DNA from: Alphaproteobacteria bacterium UBA4588
GTDB taxonomy: Bacteria > Pseudomonadota > Alphaproteobacteria > Puniceispirillales > Puniceispirillaceae
DNA length: 33,025 bases
Reading direction: 5' to 3'
Assembly (NCBI GenBank): GCA_002387605.1
Contig: DGJU01000034.1
Coordinates: 16,520 to 49,544 of the forward strand
Shown here: positions 25,625 through 33,025 of the stretch, one piece after another
How the letters are laid out: every line of letters begins with the position of its first letter
Numbering within the stretch: the stretch's first letter is position 1
Translations under genes and position numbers: made by a program
Notes under the pieces: generated by a model
The model's database searches: none
The model's input: only the letters and a program-made list of their open reading frames with translations
Told to the model about the DNA's origin: nothing

Positions 25625-26962
25625 ATGAATCTTTTTGCCAAATTATTAGCCCGAAAAGAAGCTGGAAAACCGGTACGCGTTGGGCTTATCGGCGCTGGCA
25701 AGTTTGGCTCCATGTTTTTGGCTCAAGCCCGAAAGCTGCCTGCGATTCACATCGCTGGTATTGCTGATCTGTCTCCTGACCGGGCGCGCGCTAACCTTGC
25801 CTTTGTTGACTGGAAAGAAGAGGCCTATAGCGCAGCACATCTTGATGATGCCTGCGCAAAGAACACCACTTTTATTACCGATGATGCCAGCGTGCTGATT
25901 ACTGATGAGCGTATTGATATTATTATCGAAGCAACAGGTGACCCGCTTATTGCGGTTGACCATATCATCGCAGCCCTTGATGCTGGCAAGGATGTAATTA
26001 ACGTTACCGTTGAAGCTGACGCATTCTGTGGACCGGGGCTTGCACACCGGGCCAAAGCTGCGGGCCAGATTTATTCTATGGCCTATGGGGACCAGCCAGC
26101 GCTTGTATGTGACCTTGTTGACTGGGCGCGCACCTGTGGTTTTTCAGTTATGGCAGCAGGGCGGGGCCATAAATGGATGCCCCATTACCGCCTATCAACA
26201 CCAGAGACCGTTTGGGACCATTGGGGGCTTACAAAGGAGCAGGCAGAGCGCGGCAGATTAAACCCGAAAATGTTCAACGCCTTTCTTGATGGCTCTAAAC
26301 CAGCTATCGAATCAGCGGCTATTGCGAATGCCTGCCGGTTAACTGTCCCAGAACAGGGACTAGCCTTTCCCTCAGGATCTGTTGATGATATTCCCCAATT
26401 AATGCGTCCGAAATCAGTTGGCGGCGTGTTAGATGGGCCCGGGATGGTTGAGGTTATTTCTAGCCTGACGCCGCATGGTGAGCCTATTGCCTATGATATC
26501 AGAAAAGGCGTTTGGGTCTGTATTGAAGCGGATACAGATTATATCAAAAACTGTTTTGAAGAATATAAAGTCACCACTGATGATAGCGGCAGATATAGCT
26601 GCCTTTATAAAAGATGGCATCTTATTGGCTTGGAGCTAGGCATGTCCGTTGCGTCTGTTGCAGTGCGCGGCGAAGCAACAGGAGCGGCTGTTTGTTTTAA
26701 CGCAGATGTCGCTGCGGTTGCCAAAACAGCGCTTCATGTTGGCACGATTCTGGATGGTGAGGGCGGGGCAACGATTTATGGCGGGCTACGTCCAGCAGCA
26801 ACCTCTGTTGCCGCAGGTTACTTGCCGCTCGGCCTTGCCAATAAGGCACGACTTATCCGGCCTGTGAGCCCCGATCAGGTGCTGACATGGGATGATGTGG
26901 AGCTTGATACAAATAGATTAGCCTTCCAGTTGCGGCGGGAAACAGAAGCTCTTCTGAGCTAG
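25625..26962 (+). CDS. homoserine-dehydrogenase-like oxidoreductase with C-terminal SAF domain
   Basis: A 445-residue protein of the COG4091 type. Residues about 16-175 are a Rossmann domain (VRVGLIGAGKFGSMFLAQAR, then IIEATGDP and KDVINVTVEAD). The centre holds GRGHKWMPHYR and a GPGMVEVISSLTPHG core, and the last 80 residues form a SAF-like domain ending with YLPLGLANKARLIRPV. Family members are sometimes misnamed FlgA because of the SAF domain; the biochemical role is not settled to my knowledge, though the fold implies NAD(P)-dependent oxidation of a hydroxy or aldehyde intermediate. The gene is divergent from the gluconate-5-dehydrogenase-like SDR and convergent with the BKACE gene, a neighbourhood typical of sugar-acid catabolism. 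Confidence 0.8.
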   Translation: MNLFAKLLARKEAGKPVRVGLIGAGKFGSMFLAQARKLPAIHIAGIADLSPDRARANLAFVDWKEEAYSAAHLDDACAKNTTFITDDASVLITDERIDIIIEATGDPLIAVDHIIAALDAGKDVINVTVEADAFCGPGLAHRAKAAGQIYSMAYGDQPALVCDLVDWARTCGFSVMAAGRGHKWMPHYRLSTPETVWDHWGLTKEQAERGRLNPKMFNAFLDGSKPAIESAAIANACRLTVPEQGLAFPSGSVDDIPQLMRPKSVGGVLDGPGMVEVISSLTPHGEPIAYDIRKGVWVCIEADTDYIKNCFEEYKVTTDDSGRYSCLYKRWHLIGLELGMSVASVAVRGEATGAAVCFNADVAAVAKTALHVGTILDGEGGATIYGGLRPAATSVAAGYLPLGLANKARLIRPVSPDQVLTWDDVELDTNRLAFQLRRETEALLS

Positions 26963-26995
26963 CGTTTCACGCGGCTAACCAGCTATACGATATGA

Positions 26996-27772
26996 CTAGA
27001 AGAGCAGAGCTGCCTCTGCCACCCGTGCCTCATTATTAGGGGCAAGGCTGCCATCTTTCATGAGCATCGAATTTTCAAATCCGACACGCAGTTTTCCGCC
27101 CGCCTTTACAGCTTCAGATAGACAAACAGCTTCCAGCTCATTAAACGCGCACACACCCCAATCCGCCTGCATATCGTCACTCGCCAAAACATCTAGACAA
27201 GGCTGTATCATATCAGGATGGCTTGGAATCCCGGAATAATGCCCAAGGGTGAACAGGCACCATAAATCAGTGCGTGGCAGGCCAGCACTGGTCAAAAGCG
27301 AGGAAAGCAGCTTCACATCTTCTGGTGCATAACAGATATGCTGAACACGAACACCTGCTTCCAAAAGCATCGTATAGAATTTAATATCTGTAGCAGACAC
27401 AACCCGTGATGGGATCATCTCGCGGATGCCAATCGAAACACCGGGCGGCATCACAGCCTCGGTCACTGCCCGCATATCATCTGGTGAATAAATGCCAACA
27501 GCTTCAGTGGTAATCTGGAGATGCATGTCTGGGACAACACGGTTTAGCTCTTCTAGCCCTTCACGATAAAAGCCAGCATCAAGCACATGTTTTTGATCTG
27601 TGTCGCGCACATGAAAATGGATAGCGCCAGCACCAGCATCAAAACAGGCTTTTGCTGTGATAGCGGTCTGTTCTATCGTAACCGGGATAGCTGGATGATC
27701 GGAAGTCGTCTTGCGGGCACCATTTGGTGCAACCATAATTGATGGCAAAGCAGCCGGCTTACTAAATCCCAT
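26996..27772 (-). CDS. BKACE-family beta-keto acid cleavage enzyme (DUF849)
   Basis: A 258-residue TIM-barrel enzyme that, in characterised members, condenses a beta-keto acid with acetyl-CoA and splits it to a CoA ester plus acetoacetate. The zinc-binding His52 and His54 (IHFHVRD), Glu90 (ITTEAVG) and the C-terminal Arg229 and Glu233 (RVGFENSML) are present. It is slightly shorter than most members (270-310). The N-terminal APNGARKT belongs to a subgroup of unknown substrate. A good GGGAGA precedes the ATG. The gene converges on the SAF-domain protein and probably cleaves a keto acid made in the neighbouring pathways. Confidence 0.82.
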   Translation of the reverse strand: MGFSKPAALPSIMVAPNGARKTTSDHPAIPVTIEQTAITAKACFDAGAGAIHFHVRDTDQKHVLDAGFYREGLEELNRVVPDMHLQITTEAVGIYSPDDMRAVTEAVMPPGVSIGIREMIPSRVVSATDIKFYTMLLEAGVRVQHICYAPEDVKLLSSLLTSAGLPRTDLWCLFTLGHYSGIPSHPDMIQPCLDVLASDDMQADWGVCAFNELEAVCLSEAVKAGGKLRVGFENSMLMKDGSLAPNNEARVAEAALLF

Positions 27773-27877
27773 TGTAACATCTCCCAGATATCTATGTCTT
27801 TTGCTATCGAAATGATTGTGTTTTTTGTTATTTATGCACGTCTAAAGCTATATGGGCATCGTATCATTTAACATGAG

Positions 27878-27892
27878 GTGTTAAAAGAACAC
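27878..27892. repeat. short inverted repeat in a divergent promoter
   Basis: GTGTT, five bases, AACAC lies in the 225-base gap between the BKACE and flavin reductase starts. It is a possible dimeric operator, but the arms are only 5 bases. The rest of the gap is A/T-rich and I see no convincing -35/-10 pair or RNA structure in it. Confidence 0.25.
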
Positions 27893-27997
27893 AGATAGCC
27901 AGTAGCCTGCGAAATCTGCTTATTAATTGATAACCTTTCCTTGCTAACGCGTTCATGGACCTGTTAGTTATCCTTGATAGTTTTAGATGAGCCCGTT

Positions 27998-28492
27998 ATG
28001 ACAATTTTGATACCCCAGCCCCTCACCGACAGCAAAGCATTCCGCACAACATTAGGCTGCTTTCCAACAGGTGTTGCCATCGTCACAACGCTGAGTGAGA
28101 CCGGCGCGCCGGTAGGGTTGACCATCAGTTCGTTTAACTCGGTTTCGCTTGCCCCGCCCCTTATCTTATGGAGCCTTGCGCGGTCATCAGAATGTCTTGA
28201 TGATTTTCAGGCACGCCGCGGCTTTGCGATTAATATCCTGTCAGCAGACCAAACAGACTTATGTAACCGGTTTGCCTCAGCACATGATTATAGGTTTGAT
28301 GGAATAAGCTGGGCTGCGTCAGCAGAGGGGCTTCCGGTGCTTAACGATATTGCCGCTGTTCTGATATGTGAAACACATGCCGTACATGATGGCGGCGATC
28401 ATGAAATATATCTTGGCAAGGTTATAAGTCATGCCGACACCAAAAACACCCCTATGGTCTATGCGAACGGGGCGATAACCCGGCCCGCATAA
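27998..28492 (+). CDS. flavin reductase-like FMN-binding protein
   Basis: A 164-residue protein of the flavin-reductase-like domain family, the small component that supplies reduced flavin to two-component monooxygenases. FPTGVAIVTTL and GLTISSFNSVSLAPPLILWSLARSS (spanning about residues 22-61) are the family hallmarks, and HEIYLGKVI near the end is also typical. I start it at ATG 27998; a TTG at 27974 would add eight residues without a better ribosome binding site. No partner oxygenase is next to it. The 3' end of the reading frame doubles as the arm of a terminator. Confidence 0.82.
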   Translation: MTILIPQPLTDSKAFRTTLGCFPTGVAIVTTLSETGAPVGLTISSFNSVSLAPPLILWSLARSSECLDDFQARRGFAINILSADQTDLCNRFASAHDYRFDGISWAASAEGLPVLNDIAAVLICETHAVHDGGDHEIYLGKVISHADTKNTPMVYANGAITRPA

Positions 28493-28513
28493 AAACCATA
28501 GGGGTATTTTTTT
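28448..28513 (+). terminator. terminator hairpin overlapping the flavin reductase 3' end
   Basis: ACCCCTATGGT (28448-28458) pairs perfectly with ACCATAGGGGT (28495-28505), and inside the loop ATGCG pairs with CGCAT and GGG with CCC. The outer arm is followed by ATTTTTTT. The 5' arm lies inside the coding region and the stop codon is within the loop, so this is an intrinsic-style terminator nested in the gene end. Confidence 0.65.
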
Positions 28514-28516
28514 ACC

Positions 28517-29500
28517 TTATCTACCTGTCGTAAAGATAGTTGCACCGGTTGTCTTACGGCTTGTAAGAGCCTCAAACGCTGCGGCAGCATCAGCTAGGTC
28601 GTAACGCTGATTGATGGAAATAGACAGATGGTCATTTGCAAGCATATCAAACAGGTTGGCTGAGACATCAGCAAGACGCTCAGCTGTCGCAATATAAGTT
28701 CCCAATGTCGGGCGCTGCAGATACAGCGAGCCATGGGGTGCTAGATCAGAAATCTTAAAATCACTGGCAAGACCGCTTGATTGGCCAAATGAAACAAGCA
28801 ATCCATAGTTTTGAAGCACTTTGAGGGAATGCGGATAGGTATCCTTCCCAACAGAATCATAGACAACCTTCACGCCTGTGCCATTGGTATAATCCATCAC
28901 TGCATCAACAAAATTCTCTTCGCTATAATTGATAACATGATCATAGCCAGCCTGCTTTGCCAGGGTGACTTTTTCGGCACTGCCGGCCGTGCCAATAACC
29001 GTCACACCTTTATGCTTAAGCCACTGCCCGGCGATCAGACCAACACCGCCTGCTGCGGCATGAAACAGCACAACATCACCTTCAGAAAGATGGGCTGACC
29101 TATTCACCAGATATTCAACCGTCATGCCCTTTAGCATTGATGCTGCTGCTACTTCGTCTGATACATTATCCGGCAAACGAACAAGTTTGGCAGCTGGGAT
29201 AATACGCTCTTCAGCATAAGCGCCAACAACCATTGGATAGCCAACCCGATCACCTTCTGCAAAGCCCGTCACACCTTCGCCACATGCCATAACACGGCCA
29301 GCAGCTTCGTTGCCCGGAACAAATAGCTCATTTTCCGGAAACGGATAAATACCTGAGGTCTGATAAATATCGATAAAGTTAAGACCGATAGCTGTCTGCT
29401 CAATGAGTACTTCACCTGGACCAGGGGTCGGGGTTGGGCGGTTGCGCACCTGAAGCACATCTGCATTACCCGGCTTTTCTGCACACACAAATCTTGCCAT
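28517..29500 (-). CDS. NADPH:quinone oxidoreductase (QOR/zeta-crystallin family)
   Basis: A 327-residue medium-chain reductase without zinc-binding cysteines. The nucleotide-binding motif AAAGGVG is at residues 148-154, and GLNFIDIYQTSGIYPFP (near 39-55) and NEAAGRV fit the quinone oxidoreductase family. Known members reduce quinones or enones with NADPH as a detoxifying step. AGGAGA precedes the ATG by eight bases. Its stop lies just beyond the terminator of the convergent flavin reductase, 24 bases apart. It is divergent from the aminotransferase and probably independent of it. Confidence 0.88.
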   Translation of the reverse strand: MARFVCAEKPGNADVLQVRNRPTPTPGPGEVLIEQTAIGLNFIDIYQTSGIYPFPENELFVPGNEAAGRVMACGEGVTGFAEGDRVGYPMVVGAYAEERIIPAAKLVRLPDNVSDEVAAASMLKGMTVEYLVNRSAHLSEGDVVLFHAAAGGVGLIAGQWLKHKGVTVIGTAGSAEKVTLAKQAGYDHVINYSEENFVDAVMDYTNGTGVKVVYDSVGKDTYPHSLKVLQNYGLLVSFGQSSGLASDFKISDLAPHGSLYLQRPTLGTYIATAERLADVSANLFDMLANDHLSISINQRYDLADAAAAFEALTSRKTTGATIFTTGR

Positions 29501-29608
29501 AATATGACTCTCCTAAAATCTCGTTCATTATCTAAAAAGTAAGACAGTGATCCTAGCCTATATTTGGCGCTATTCACAATCGCTCATTTTGCTTAAGATA
29601 ATGTTACG

Positions 29609-29629
29609 AGAGTCGATGCCACTGACTCT
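29609..29629. repeat. inverted repeat upstream of the aminotransferase
   Basis: AGAGTC (29609-29614), nine bases, GACTCT (29624-29629) lies about 33 bases before the aminotransferase ATG, within the 162-base divergent gap. It could be an operator or a small 5' leader hairpin. Short arms keep confidence low. Confidence 0.25.
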
Positions 29630-29662
29630 TATGATTTTCCCTCATTCGAGCAGGAGTTTTTC

Positions 29663-30832
29663 ATGGATATAAGCCAGCGCGCGACAGGATTACAATCTAG
29701 CCTTATCCGAAAGATTGCTGAAGAAGGTATGAAATTGGATGATGTTATTCCGCTCTGGTTTGGAGAGGGATGCTGGCCAACATCCGATATAGCTGTCAAA
29801 GCTGCCACCGACGCGCTTGCGGCTGGTGATCATTTCTACCAACCAAATAATGGCGCTACAGAATTACGGCAGGAAATACGTCATTATCTTAGCTCCTTAT
29901 ATAACTATCAGGCCTCACTATCGCAAATCACTGTAACAGCCTCTGGCATGCAGGGTCTTGCCCTGACAGCCCAAGCCATTGCCTCACCAGGAGATGAGGT
30001 TGTCTGCATTGGCCCTGTCTGGCCGAATCTAGCCGAAACCTTTAAAATTTCTGGGGCTGATGTCAGAATGCATTCTCTTACTGTCCAAGCTGGGCGATGG
30101 GAGCTTGATATGGGTAGCCTGCTTGAAGCGCTTCATCCCGGCGTTCGGGCAGTATTGGTGAATTCTCCTAACAACCCGACTGGCTGGGTAATGAGTGCTG
30201 ATGAGCAGAAAATACTACTCGCACATTGCCGCCTGCACGGAATCTGGCTTGTTGCAGATGATGTTTATGCACGATTATCACGTGGGATGGTTCATGCGCC
30301 AAGTTTCCTCAGCCTTGCAGATGCTGAAGATAGGTTGATATCAGTGAATTCATTTTCAAAAGCATGGTCTATGACAGGCTGGCGACTTGGCTTTGTTATT
30401 ATGCCGCCAGCGCTTGAAGAAACTTTTGCCAAGCTGACCGAATTTAGCATCGCTTGTCCTGCAGGTTTTATTCAGGCGGCCGGAGCCGCTATGTTACGAG
30501 ATGGCGAGCCAGAAGTTAGCCGTCTTCAGGCACGGGTTGAAGCAGGCTATGAGATCGTAAAAGACCGTCTTCAGAAGCTAGACGGTGTAAGGTTCATTCA
30601 GCCCGATGGCGCCTTTTATAGTTTCTTTTCTGTTGATGGGGTCACTGATTCGCTGGCGATGGCCCGCAGCCTGTTACATCATACAAAGGTTGGCCTTGCG
30701 CCCGGACGCGCGTTCGGTCCAGAAGGAGAGGGCCATTTGCGGCTTTGCTATGCACAAGAACCAGAGGTTCTTATCCGTGCTTTTGACCAGCTAGAAAGCG
30801 GCTTTGCGGCTGCCCGTGATGCGCAAGGGTAG
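29663..30832 (+). CDS. class I/II pyridoxal-phosphate aminotransferase
   Basis: A 389-residue fold-type I aminotransferase. SPNNPTG (168-174) and the PLP lysine Lys233 in SVNSFSKAWSMTGWRLG mark the aspartate/alanine-transaminase group; the N-terminal arm LWFGEGCWPTSD and GDHFYQPNNGATELR bind cofactor and substrate. The amino-acid specificity is not clear; the broad class includes aspartate, alanine and methionine transaminases. AGGAG lies ahead of the ATG. It stands alone between the divergent quinone oxidoreductase and the convergent LacI gene, so an operon partner is not evident. Confidence 0.85.
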   Translation: MDISQRATGLQSSLIRKIAEEGMKLDDVIPLWFGEGCWPTSDIAVKAATDALAAGDHFYQPNNGATELRQEIRHYLSSLYNYQASLSQITVTASGMQGLALTAQAIASPGDEVVCIGPVWPNLAETFKISGADVRMHSLTVQAGRWELDMGSLLEALHPGVRAVLVNSPNNPTGWVMSADEQKILLAHCRLHGIWLVADDVYARLSRGMVHAPSFLSLADAEDRLISVNSFSKAWSMTGWRLGFVIMPPALEETFAKLTEFSIACPAGFIQAAGAAMLRDGEPEVSRLQARVEAGYEIVKDRLQKLDGVRFIQPDGAFYSFFSVDGVTDSLAMARSLLHHTKVGLAPGRAFGPEGEGHLRLCYAQEPEVLIRAFDQLESGFAAARDAQG

Positions 30833-30864
30833 GGGCTAAAATACTGTTTTCTGATAGTGACGGT

Positions 30865-31935
30865 TTACGCTTGCTGCGTCCTACAGCTCCCACGCAGGAT
30901 AAGCGGGCCGTCAATCGCCTTTCGCACAACATCTGATTGCCCCTCATCAATCTGCTTAAGCAGCAGAGAGACCGTTTCCGCAACCATTTCATCAGCTGGC
31001 TGTCGAACTGTTGTTAGATTATAGGCTGGCCAGCTGGAGACCAGAACATCATCATAGCCTATTACAGATATATCATCAGGCACAGATAGGCCGCACTCGT
31101 ATCGCAGCACATCCATAACAGCAAATGTCATATGGTCATTGGCAATGAATACCGCATCTGGCAATGGGTCAAGTGCTGCCATTATACGAGCGGCGCGGGC
31201 AGCCGCATCATAATCATAATGCCCTTCGCCGCGCCAATAAAGCGTGAGTTTTGCTGCTGCAAGGGCCGTCATAAAGCCTGCTTCACGATCCCGTTGTGTT
31301 GATGCCGTTGCCAATCCTGCAATATAGGCTGGCCGCTTATGTCCAGTTTGGGCAAGATACTCGCCGACTTTAATGCCGCCGGCAAAATTATCTGAGGTAA
31401 CTGATGATATATAATCACCGCTTTGGGAGCGATTAAACAGAATGACAGGCACACCGGCTGCCTGACATTGAGCTGCCAGCGTAGATGACAGAGAAATAGA
31501 GGCAAGGATAATGCCGTCTACCTGATAATCTAAAATTTCGCCGACGATTTTATCAATAGCCGCTGCATCATCACTATTATCTGACTGGCGCACCTCACCA
31601 GCTGAGTTTTTAGACTGAGCTGCCATGAAAATGAGAACATGATAGCCGTGTGACTGAAGCGTGTTGGACAATTTTTCTAACGCATCAGGATAGAAAAAAT
31701 TATCAAGGTATGAAACAAGAACACCAATAATATGTGATTTTCCGGTGATAAGAGACCGCGCCAGAATATTAGGGCGGTAGCTAAGCTCTGCAGCGGCTTG
31801 CCTGACTTTTTCAGCTGTTTTTGCGGACACAGAGCTGTCCGGTGTAAAGGTACGGCTTACAGCCGACTGGCTTACACCTGCCCGGCGCGCAACATCCAAA
31901 GATGTAATGCGCTCCCTTACTCGATCTCTTGGCAT
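30865..31935 (-). CDS. LacI-family transcriptional regulator
   Basis: A 356-residue repressor. The helix-turn-helix with hinge spans about residues 11-65 (SLDVARRAGVSQSAVSRTF, then YRPNILARSLITGKS), followed by a periplasmic-binding-protein-like sensor domain containing SVTSDNFAGGIKVGEYLAQ and IANDHMTFAVMDVLR. It is the last gene of the minus-strand unit HisD-like, SDR, LacI (15 bases from the SDR) and most likely controls that unit, repressing until a substrate binds. AAGGAAA precedes the ATG. Effector is unknown. Confidence 0.9.
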   Translation of the reverse strand: MPRDRVRERITSLDVARRAGVSQSAVSRTFTPDSSVSAKTAEKVRQAAAELSYRPNILARSLITGKSHIIGVLVSYLDNFFYPDALEKLSNTLQSHGYHVLIFMAAQSKNSAGEVRQSDNSDDAAAIDKIVGEILDYQVDGIILASISLSSTLAAQCQAAGVPVILFNRSQSGDYISSVTSDNFAGGIKVGEYLAQTGHKRPAYIAGLATASTQRDREAGFMTALAAAKLTLYWRGEGHYDYDAAARAARIMAALDPLPDAVFIANDHMTFAVMDVLRYECGLSVPDDISVIGYDDVLVSSWPAYNLTTVRQPADEMVAETVSLLLKQIDEGQSDVVRKAIDGPLILRGSCRTQQA

Positions 31936-31950
31936 AGAAATTTCCTTTCA

Positions 31951-32718
31951 CTACCCTGCTGTCCAGCCCCCGTCAATCATGAGGCTTGTTCCGGTAATCA
32001 GAGCCGCGGCGTCGGATGCCAAAAATACGACACCACCCATGATATCTTCAACATTCCCAACACGGCCTAATTTGATTTTCTGCGTAATCCAAGCAAGGCG
32101 TTCTGGGTCTTCAAAGGTTTTAGCTGTCAAAGCTGTTTTGATGAATGTCGGGCAAACACTATTTACTCTTATATTATGCGGCCCCCACTCAATGGCCATT
32201 GCTTTGGTAAAGCCTTCGACCGCAAACTTACTGGCGCAATAAACAGATCTATCGATTCCGCCAACATGGCCCATCTGGGATGAAATTGTCATAAGCGAGC
32301 CTGCCCGACCAGCATCAATCAGCTTTCGGCCAACATGCTGGGTTAGGAAATAAGCGCCCCGTAAATTAAGCTGCATCACCGCGTCAAAATCATCTGTATT
32401 AGCATCACGGGCCGGGCCATGACGCCCCATACCTGCTGCATTAACCATCACATCAAACGGCTCTTGTCGTGCAATAAAAGCCGCGACTGACTCAGTATCA
32501 GACACATCTAATGTCTGTGCTGTCAGAGACAAGCCTTGCGCGCGTGCTGCCTCTTCCAAGGCAGAAAGCTTGTCAGCCGAGCGGGCGATAGCAACAACAT
32601 CCGCACCTGCTTCTGCCACAGCAACGGCACAAGCAAGTCCAATGCCCGACGAGGCGCCCGTTACAAGAGCACGTTTTCCGTCCAGCCTAAGCGAAGGTGT
32701 CTGAGGAAGCGTTAACAT
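31951..32718 (-). CDS. SDR dehydrogenase in the HisD-like/LacI unit
   Basis: A 255-residue short-chain dehydrogenase. TGASSGIG is at residues 20-27, Ser147 in TISSQMGHVGG, and Tyr160 and Lys164 form YCASK. WGPHNIRVNSVCPTFIKTAL and SLMIDGGWTAG are standard. It lies 24 bases after the HisD-like dehydrogenase and 15 before the LacI gene, so it should act in the same pathway, probably interconverting an alcohol and ketone of the same substrate. A relation to the HpsO/HpsP dehydrogenases of dihydroxypropanesulfonate catabolism is possible but not shown. Confidence 0.78.
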   Translation of the reverse strand: MLTLPQTPSLRLDGKRALVTGASSGIGLACAVAVAEAGADVVAIARSADKLSALEEAARAQGLSLTAQTLDVSDTESVAAFIARQEPFDVMVNAAGMGRHGPARDANTDDFDAVMQLNLRGAYFLTQHVGRKLIDAGRAGSLMTISSQMGHVGGIDRSVYCASKFAVEGFTKAMAIEWGPHNIRVNSVCPTFIKTALTAKTFEDPERLAWITQKIKLGRVGNVEDIMGGVVFLASDAAALITGTSLMIDGGWTAG

Positions 32719-32742
32719 AATAAGGTCTTCTTTCTGTGGTAG

Positions 32743-33025
32743 TTATTCAGCAGCTTCGCCATATGGTACATTTTTTCGTCCATATCGGCGAACACGAATA
32801 TTGGCCTGCTCGGCATGCCCAACAAACCCTTCTAACATACATAAACGTGAGCAATATTCGCCGATAGAGGCAGCTGCCTCATCTGTAAGGACTCTCTGAT
32901 AGCTATGGGTCTTTAAAAACTTACCAACCCACAGACCGCCCGTATAACGTCCCGCTTTTTTTGTTGGCAATGTATGATTGGTGCCAATCACCTTATCGCC
33001 GTTTGCTACATTAGTGCGCGCACCA
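32743..33025 (-). CDS. histidinol-dehydrogenase-family protein, C-terminal part (HpsN-like), cut by the window end
   Basis: The reading frame runs off the right edge; 93 residues are visible, from GARTNVANGDKVIGTNH to the stop. The segment GDKVIGTNHTLPTKKAGRY matches the HisD active-site region (metal-ligand Asp, then GTNHxLPT), and EGFVGHAEQANIRVRRYG holds the C-terminal catalytic His. The TKKAGRYTGGLWVGKFLKT pattern belongs to the HisD paralogues of catabolic type, including HpsN, the sulfopropanediol 3-dehydrogenase, and not to biosynthetic HisD. It is the first visible gene of the LacI-controlled unit. The N-terminal 340 or so residues lie outside, so the exact family is open. Confidence 0.75.
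   Translation of the reverse strand, partial: GARTNVANGDKVIGTNHTLPTKKAGRYTGGLWVGKFLKTHSYQRVLTDEAAASIGEYCSRLCMLEGFVGHAEQANIRVRRYGRKNVPYGEAAE

Noticed and set aside
26948..27005. GCTCTTCT / AGAAGAGC pair at the convergent ends of the SAF-domain and BKACE genes
   Set aside because: The 8-base arms are 42 bases apart with no U-tract, and each lies in coding sequence; chance match is likely.

Overview
The window reads as chromosome of a free-living, probably marine alphaproteobacterium. Base composition looks near 47-49% G+C by eye, genes are densely packed with 1-nt and 4-nt overlaps, and the content (complete urea uptake plus urease locus, many short-chain dehydrogenases, BKACE and SAF-domain dehydrogenase genes, a HisD paralogue) recalls SAR116/Puniceispirillales or related groups. 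That placement is inference from gene content, not a phylogenetic result. I see no rRNA, tRNA, CRISPR array, insertion sequence or phage gene, and no clearly broken gene. No stretch over 300 bases lacks a gene; the longest gaps are about 210 bases upstream of urtA and about 225 bases upstream of the flavin reductase.

Left part (1-12.2 kb): a DMT-family permease on the + strand faces a minus-strand urea block in the order urtA-urtB-urtC-urtD-urtE-ureD-ureA-ureB-ureC-ureE-ureF-ureG, ending in a small His-rich secreted protein. The ABC transporter imports urea and the nickel urease hydrolyses it to ammonia and CO2. Most junctions are under 25 nt or overlap, so one long transcript is likely, with a hairpin after urtA. 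A YHYH-domain secreted protein lies just upstream of urtA.

Middle (13.6-17.2 kb): a stand-alone pyruvate-dehydrogenase-E1-like enzyme (MdeB-like) is divergent from an Lrp/AsnC regulator, which is followed by a LysE/RhtB exporter. A perfect palindrome lies in the divergent promoter.

Right part (17.2-25.5 kb): a sugar-acid catabolic cluster. A DenD-type dehydrogenase is divergent from a + strand run of SDR, XylD-type IlvD/Edd dehydratase, FAH-family hydrolase, second SDR, beta-hydroxyacid dehydrogenase and D-2-hydroxyacid dehydrogenase, followed on the minus strand by a gluconate-5-dehydrogenase-like SDR. Together these suggest non-phosphorylative breakdown: acid sugar, then 2-keto-3-deoxy acid, then 2,4-diketo-3-deoxy acid, then pyruvate plus a 2-hydroxy acid. 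A UxuR/ExuR-like operator sits in the divergent promoter. The true substrate cannot be read from sequence.

Far right (25.6-33 kb): a SAF-domain homoserine-dehydrogenase-like protein converges on a BKACE (DUF849) enzyme; then a flavin reductase converges on a quinone oxidoreductase, an aminotransferase lies divergent, and finally a minus-strand unit of HisD-like dehydrogenase (cut by the window edge), SDR and LacI regulator.
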